Shown here: one piece after another, positions 37,326-42,527 of the stretch
Layout of the letters: each line of letters begins with the position of its first letter
Numbering within the stretch: the stretch's first letter is position 1
Assembly: GCA_012270465.1 (NCBI GenBank)
Contig: JAAXIH010000219.1
Span: forward strand, 24,341-66,867
From: Synechococcus sp.
GTDB taxonomy: Bacteria; Cyanobacteriota; Cyanobacteriia; PCC-6307; Cyanobiaceae
Direction: 5' to 3'
Length of the DNA: 42,527 nt
Notes under the pieces: model-generated
The model's input: the letters and a program-made list of their open reading frames with translations, nothing else
What the model was told of the DNA's origin: nothing
Database searches by the model: none
Made by a program: the position numbers and the translations under genes

Positions 37326-38111
37326 CTAGATCACCGGGTTGGTGGGCCGAACGGTGCGTCCGTAGATCAGGGCGTGCAGGGCGGGGTCTTGCATGTAGCC
37401 CAGGATCCGCGCCGGGTAATCGAGTTTGCCGTTGTGCAGGTAGGCCAAGGTGGCGATCCAGTGGGCATCGCGGTAGCCGTTGCTGGTTTCCAAAAGATGT
37501 CCGCTGGGGATGCCCAGGGCGGTGGAGAGCCGGGCCATCTTTCCGGCCAGCAGGGCCACATTGCGCTGGGGATCGAGCAGTTGCTCGCGGGCCTGTTGGC
37601 GTTGCTCGGGGGTTGGCTCGGCGGGCAGCAAACCTTGGTGGATCAGCTCCTCTACGCCGAGCTGGGCGGGTCCATGGGTTTGCAGCAAGCCGGAATGCGC
37701 CAGCCAGGGGGAGTTTTCGCCTGGCTTGGCATGTTGAATTTCGTCGTAAAGGATGGCCCCCAGCAGCATCGGGTTGAGGGTGCGTTCCCTGGCCTCACGG
37801 CGGATGGTGGGCACGAGGCTTTCAATTTGCTCGAGCGTGTTGCGCCTTAGCGGCTGCCACTGATCGAGCCCTGCGGTGAACAGCTGCGCCAAAGCCGGCT
37901 GCGGGCCATGCACTCCAAAGCGCCGCTGCAGTTCTTGGAGCTCTTCAGGACTGAAATCGGCTGGGTTGGCTTGTTGGCCCTCCACCATCAGCGGTTGAAG
38001 CTCGGGCTCAGCCGGCAAACTCCAGCCCTGCCAGGGTTGCGTTGCCGGCAGCAGCACGCCAAGGCCTATCAGGCTGGCGGTAATCGCAGTGGGGAAGCGG
38101 CTCAACAGCAC
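37326..38111 (-). CDS. Secreted uncharacterized protein, possibly lysozyme/transglycosylase-like fold
   Basis: Signal-like N-terminus; NPMLLGAILYDEIQHAKPGENSPWLAHSGLLQTHGPAQLGVEELI and NVALLAGKMARLSTALG...GYRDAHWIATLAYLHNG resemble transglycosylase-like layout; weak assignment. Confidence 0.55.
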   Translation of the reverse strand: MLLSRFPTAITASLIGLGVLLPATQPWQGWSLPAEPELQPLMVEGQQANPADFSPEELQELQRRFGVHGPQPALAQLFTAGLDQWQPLRRNTLEQIESLVPTIRREARERTLNPMLLGAILYDEIQHAKPGENSPWLAHSGLLQTHGPAQLGVEELIHQGLLPAEPTPEQRQQAREQLLDPQRNVALLAGKMARLSTALGIPSGHLLETSNGYRDAHWIATLAYLHNGKLDYPARILGYMQDPALHALIYGRTVRPTNPVI

Positions 38112-38174
38112 TGGAGCTTGCAGATTTCTCTGACAAACTGAATTTATGAAGGCCAGTTCAGATCACTGCACAAT

Positions 38175-38190
38175 CCAAGAATGTTCTTGG
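38175..38190. repeat. Perfect 7-bp-arm inverted repeat CCAAGAA-TG-TTCTTGG
   Basis: Read directly in the 37326-gene/pgi divergent spacer. Confidence 0.9.
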
Positions 38191-38213
38191 GTTTTGTTGA
38201 TCACTGTCTTCCC

Positions 38214-38271
38214 ATAACCCGGACCTGGTTTTTTCTGCATACGTTGTGCAGAAGAGCCTTCCACGGGTTAT
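38214..38271 (+). promoter_or_regulatory. Nested inverted repeats in the pgi leader (candidate structured 5' UTR)
   Basis: ATAACCCG (38214-38221) pairs CGGGTTAT (38264-38271), enclosing TTCTGCA (38233-38239)/TGCAGAA (38247-38253); ATG follows at 38275. Confidence 0.5.
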
Positions 38272-38274
38272 CAG

Positions 38275-39897
38275 ATGAGCACCACGCGCATGGCGACCCC
38301 ACTCCCCAACCTCAACGCTTCTGATCCAGCGGGTCAGTGGCAGCGGTTCTGTGACCTGCTCTGGCACCACGAGCCCCTCGGCCTCTGGCTTGATGTCAGC
38401 CGCATGGCGGTCAGCGCCGAACAGCTCCAGGCTTTTGAGCAACCCTTTGCCCAGGCGTTTGCGGCCATGGATGCCCTGGAGAAAGGGGCCATCGCCAACC
38501 CCGATGAAGGGCGTCAGGTTGGTCACTACTGGCTGCGTACCCCTGAGCTGGCGCCAGATCGCGCGGTGGGTGAGCACATCAGTGCTGAATTGCGCCGTTT
38601 GCAAAGCTTTGGCGCTGATGTCCTTAATGGACGCCTCAAGGCCAGCAATGGCGAAGCCTTCACCGATGTGTTGTGGGTCGGCATTGGTGGCTCAGGCCTG
38701 GGCCCGCTGTTGATGATCCGCGCCCTGCAGGAAAACCGTCAGGGCTTGCCGTTCCACTTCCTCGACAACGTCGATCCAGCTGGCATGAGCCGGCTCTATG
38801 ACGACCTGGGTGATCGCCTCAAGACCACCTTGGTGATTGTGGTCAGCAAATCCGGCGGTACCCCCGAGCCCCATCTCGGCATGATCCAAAGCCGGGATCG
38901 GCTCGAGCGCCTTGGCTGCCGCTGGAGTCAGCACGCCGTGGCGGTGACGATGAAGGACAGCAAGCTCGATCAGGAAGCGGCGGCGGAAGGTTGGCTCAAC
39001 CGCTTCGACATGTTCGATTGGGTGGGCGGCCGTACCTCCATCACCAGCGCTGTGGGTCTGCTGCCTGCTGTTCTGGCTGGCATTGATAGCGATGCCTTCC
39101 TTCGCGGCGCCGCCGTGATGGATGCCGCAACCCGCCGCCCCAGCCTGCGGGATAACCCCGCTGCGTTGATGGCGGCGTCTTGGTATGTGGCTGGTGATGG
39201 CAAAGGCAAGCGCGACATGGTCGTGCTGCCCTACCGCGATCGCCTCGAGGTGTTCAGCCGCTACCTGCAGCAGCTGGTGATGGAGTCACTGGGTAAGCGT
39301 CTCGACCGCCAAGGCCGCGTGGCCCATCAGGGCATTGCGGTTTACGGCAACAAAGGCTCCACCGACCAACACGCCTACGTGCAGCAGCTGCGCGACGGTG
39401 TCGACAACTTCTTTGTCACCTTCATTGAGGTGCTCGAAGATCCCACCGACATCCCGGTTCTGGAAGATTCCCTGCCCGGTGATTTCCTCGATGGCTTCCT
39501 GCAGGGCACCCGCTCAGCCCTCTCCGAGGGCGGCCGCCAGAGCATGACGCTGACCCTGCGTCAGTTCAATGCCACCACCCTTGGTGCCCTGATCGCGCTG
39601 TTTGAGCGTGCCGTTGGCTTCTATGGCGAACTGGTTGACATCAACGCCTATCACCAGCCTGGTGTGGAAGCCGGTAAGAAGGCGGCAGCGGCGATCCTCG
39701 ATCTGCAAAAGCAGGTGGAGCAGCTGCTCAGCGATGGCACCGCCCGCAGCGTGCAGCAAATTGCCCAGGAGTTGGGTGATCCCGCCCATCAAGAAGCGGT
39801 GTTCTTCATCCTGCGCCACCTCAGCGGCAATCCCCGCGGCATTCAAGCCAGCGGTGACTGGGCCGATCCCTTGAGCCTGCAGTTCCGCCAGGTCTGA
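38275..39897 (+). CDS. pgi: Glucose-6-phosphate isomerase
   Basis: 540 aa; VLWVGIGGSGLGPLLMIRAL, IVVSKSGGTPEP, GNKGSTDQHAYVQQLRDG; alternative ATG at 38290. Confidence 0.96.
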   Translation: MSTTRMATPLPNLNASDPAGQWQRFCDLLWHHEPLGLWLDVSRMAVSAEQLQAFEQPFAQAFAAMDALEKGAIANPDEGRQVGHYWLRTPELAPDRAVGEHISAELRRLQSFGADVLNGRLKASNGEAFTDVLWVGIGGSGLGPLLMIRALQENRQGLPFHFLDNVDPAGMSRLYDDLGDRLKTTLVIVVSKSGGTPEPHLGMIQSRDRLERLGCRWSQHAVAVTMKDSKLDQEAAAEGWLNRFDMFDWVGGRTSITSAVGLLPAVLAGIDSDAFLRGAAVMDAATRRPSLRDNPAALMAASWYVAGDGKGKRDMVVLPYRDRLEVFSRYLQQLVMESLGKRLDRQGRVAHQGIAVYGNKGSTDQHAYVQQLRDGVDNFFVTFIEVLEDPTDIPVLEDSLPGDFLDGFLQGTRSALSEGGRQSMTLTLRQFNATTLGALIALFERAVGFYGELVDINAYHQPGVEAGKKAAAAILDLQKQVEQLLSDGTARSVQQIAQELGDPAHQEAVFFILRHLSGNPRGIQASGDWADPLSLQFRQV

Positions 39898-39902
39898 TCG
39901 AT

Positions 39903-40568
39903 CTAGAGCTGATCGAGGGGGGTCTCGCTCAAGCTCTCCAGCCAGTGCACCGCTGAGGGGTAGTCGCTACGGCTCAACCCTTCAGCGGGCACCACAAACA
40001 CGCGGCAGCCAGCGCTGAGCGCGGCTTGGGCGCCCGCTTGGGAATCCTCAAAGGCCCAGCATTGTCTGGGGTCCAGATCTAGGCGCCTGGCGGCCTCGAT
40101 AAACAGATCCGGCGCTGGTTTGCCCTGTTGGATTTCGGGGTCATCGCCGTGCACCCGCACGGCAATCGACTGCAGCCAACGGTGTGGTGCCAGCTTGATT
40201 TCCACCGCTTCGCGGCCACTGCTGGTGGCAATGGCCATCGGCACAGCAGCGCTCCGCAAGCGCTGCACCAACCACTCAGCGCCGGGCATCGCTTGGGCTT
40301 CACGCACCTTGGCGCGCGCCAAGGGCTGCTGCACCGCCAGCAGCTGCTCCACCGAGACAGGCAGCTTTAAGGCCTCAATCAGCCCTGAGGCGTTATCGAA
40401 CTTGTTGCGCCCCCGCAATTGCAGCAGCAGCTCGGTGCTAGCTGAGCCACCAAATTGGCCCACGGCCTCCGCCCAGGCTTGTCCATGCAGCGGCTCGGTG
40501 TCGAGCAGCAACCCATCGAGATCGAACAGGCAGCCCGCCGGCATGGCTTTGCCACTGGATGCCTCCAT
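39903..40568 (-). CDS. HAD-family hydrolase (beta-phosphoglucomutase-like)
   Basis: GCLFDLDGLLLDTEPLHGQAW, MAIATSSGREAVE, CWAFEDSQAGAQAALSAGC. Confidence 0.9.
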   Translation of the reverse strand: MEASSGKAMPAGCLFDLDGLLLDTEPLHGQAWAEAVGQFGGSASTELLLQLRGRNKFDNASGLIEALKLPVSVEQLLAVQQPLARAKVREAQAMPGAEWLVQRLRSAAVPMAIATSSGREAVEIKLAPHRWLQSIAVRVHGDDPEIQQGKPAPDLFIEAARRLDLDPRQCWAFEDSQAGAQAALSAGCRVFVVPAEGLSRSDYPSAVHWLESLSETPLDQL

Positions 40569-40643
40569 TGAACAACCGTGTCAGCCCAGTCCCGTCAGGG
40601 CAGGGGAGTGGGTTTAATTCCTTTGGTATGCACGGCCCCGGTA

Positions 40644-42527
40644 ATGGCGGACCCACAGATCGAATCTGTTCTGCAAGAGGAGCGTGTCTTCGCTCCGCCG
40701 CAGTCCCTCTCTGCAGAAGCGGCCGTTGGCTCTTTGGAGGCCTATCAAGCCTTGGTGGCCCAAGCCGATGCCGATCCAGATGCCTTCTGGGGCCAGCAGG
40801 CCAAGGAGCACCTGCACTGGTTTCAGCCCTTTGAGCAGGTGCTCGATTGGAGCAACCCTCCTTTCGCCCGCTGGTTTGAAGGCGGCACCACCAACCTCTC
40901 TTACAACTGCCTGGATCGCCATCTCGATGGCCCCCGGGCTGACAAGACAGCCCTGATCTGGGAAGGCGAGCCCGGCGATGTGCGGCGCTTCAGCTACCGC
41001 GAGCTGCATGCTGAGGTCTGCCGCGCTGCCAATGCCCTCAAAGCGCTGGGGATTGGCAAGGGCGACCTGGTGGCCCTCTATATGCCGATGGTGCCGGAAG
41101 CGGCCATTGCGATGTTGGCCTGTGCCCGCATCGGCGCACCCCACTCGGTGGTATTTGGCGGCTTTTCCGCTGATGCCCTGCGTGATCGACTGATTGATGG
41201 GGAGGCCAAAGCGGTGATCACCGCCGATGGCGGTTTCCGCAAAGACAAACCGGTGGCTCTGAAGCCGGCGGTGGATGAAGCCTTGGCTGGTGGGGCGGTT
41301 CCCTCGGTGCAGGCGGTGTTGGTGGTGCAGCGCACCAAAGGCCCCGTGACCATGGAAGCCGGCCGTGACCACTGGTGGCACGAGCAGGTGCCTCAGCAAG
41401 CGGCGGATTGCCCTGCCGAGCCGATGGCCAGCGAAGACCGCTTGTTTGTTCTCTACACCTCCGGTTCAACGGGCAAACCCAAAGGGGTGGTTCACACCAC
41501 CGCCGGTTACACCCTTTGGGCTCACCTCACCTTCCGCTGGATCTTTGATCTCAAGGAAGACGACGTGCACTGGTGCACCGCTGATGTGGGCTGGATCACC
41601 GGCCACAGCTACATCGTTTACGGCCCGCTCTCCAATGGCGCCACAACCGTGATGTATGAGGGCGCACCACGGCCCTCCAAGCCCGGTGCCTTCTGGGAGC
41701 TGATCGAAAAACACAAAATCACGCTCTTCTACACCGCACCCACAGCCATCAGGGCGTTCATGAAGAGCGGCCGCTCGGTGCCCGATGGCTACGACATGAG
41801 CTCACTGCGCATCCTTGGCACGGTGGGAGAGCCGATCAATCCCGAGGCCTGGATTTGGTACCGCGATGTGATCGGCGGCAACCGCTGCCCCATCATCGAC
41901 ACCTGGTGGCAAACCGAAACCGGTGGCGTGATGATCAGCCCGCTGCCTGGGGCCACGCCGACCAAACCTGGATCGGCAACCCTGCCGTTGCCGGGAATTG
42001 CCGCTGATGTGGTGGATGCCTCGGGGCAATCGGTGGGAGCCGATGAGGGGGGCTTCTTGGTGGTGCGCCGGCCCTGGCCTGGAATGATGCGCACGGTGCA
42101 TGGCGATCCTGATCGCTTCCGCCGCAGCTACTGGGAGCATTTGCGTGCTCCCGATGGCAGTGCGATTTACTTCGCCGGTGATGGGGCCCGCCGTGACGGC
42201 GATGGCTACTTCTGGGTGATGGGCCGGGTGGACGATGTCATCAACGTCTCGGGACATCGCCTGGGCACGATGGAAATCGAATCGGCACTGGTGAGTCACC
42301 CCGCTGTTGCCGAAGCCGCTGTTGTCGGCCGGCCCGATGAGCTCAAAGGCGAGGGCATTGTCGCTTTCGTCAGCCTGGAGGCTGGGCGAGAGGGCAGCCC
42401 GGAGCTGATGGCCGAGTTACGCAAACACGTGGGAGCCGAGATCGGTCCGATCGCTCGCCCCGATGACATCCGCTTTAGTGATGCCCTGCCCAAGACCCGC
42501 AGCGGCAAGATCATGCGCCGGATCCTC
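40644..42527 (+). CDS. acs: Acetyl-CoA synthetase, truncated at window end
   Basis: [20 protein letters not shown]...; [62 protein letters not shown]; no stop before 42527. Confidence 0.95.
   Translation, partial: MADPQIESVLQEERVFAPPQSLSAEAAVGSLEAYQALVAQADADPDAFWGQQAKEHLHWFQPFEQVLDWSNPPFARWFEGGTTNLSYNCLDRHLDGPRADKTALIWEGEPGDVRRFSYRELHAEVCRAANALKALGIGKGDLVALYMPMVPEAAIAMLACARIGAPHSVVFGGFSADALRDRLIDGEAKAVITADGGFRKDKPVALKPAVDEALAGGAVPSVQAVLVVQRTKGPVTMEAGRDHWWHEQVPQQAADCPAEPMASEDRLFVLYTSGSTGKPKGVVHTTAGYTLWAHLTFRWIFDLKEDDVHWCTADVGWITGHSYIVYGPLSNGATTVMYEGAPRPSKPGAFWELIEKHKITLFYTAPTAIRAFMKSGRSVPDGYDMSSLRILGTVGEPINPEAWIWYRDVIGGNRCPIIDTWWQTETGGVMISPLPGATPTKPGSATLPLPGIAADVVDASGQSVGADEGGFLVVRRPWPGMMRTVHGDPDRFRRSYWEHLRAPDGSAIYFAGDGARRDGDGYFWVMGRVDDVINVSGHRLGTMEIESALVSHPAVAEAAVVGRPDELKGEGIVAFVSLEAGREGSPELMAELRKHVGAEIGPIARPDDIRFSDALPKTRSGKIMRRIL

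Noticed and set aside
38161-38206. Direct repeat GATCACTG at 38161 and 38199 near pgi
   Set aside because: Only 8 bp and two copies; compatible with chance.
1-42527. CRISPR arrays, insertion sequences, prophage, defence islands or rRNA
   Set aside because: No repeat-spacer pattern, transposase, integrase, phage or defence-family protein and no rRNA sequence was seen in either strand's translations.

Overview
The window reads as a gene-dense, high-GC chromosomal segment of an alpha-cyanobacterium (marine/halotolerant picocyanobacterium, Synechococcus/Cyanobium-like). I see about 38 protein-coding genes, one tRNA-Ser(GGA), two strong intrinsic terminators and two candidate Pho boxes. I found no rRNA, CRISPR array, prophage or transposon. 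Most genes are housekeeping: rpmB, htpG, hisZ, pstS-pstS-pstC-pstA-pstB, dnaK-dnaJ, murQ, mtnP, ribBA, argC, purN, pgi and acs (truncated by the window end). The most system-like part is a glucosylglycerol (GG) compatible-solute island at about 1.27-14.3 kb: glpK, glpD, a TreS-like GH13 enzyme, stpA, a divergent GpsA-like protein, ggtA/ggtD/ggtC/ggtB and ggpS. The GpsA-like protein and the GH13 enzyme are the best candidates for unassigned functions. Other points of interest: all ten convergent gene junctions are overlapping or at most 12 bp apart; purN and a DUF1257 gene have start codons on opposite strands inside one 9-bp string (ATGTCCCAT); pgi has a nested inverted-repeat leader ending 3 nt before its start codon; and a perfect hairpin sits directly before tRNA-Ser. 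All calls come from reading translations and sequence; no searches were run.
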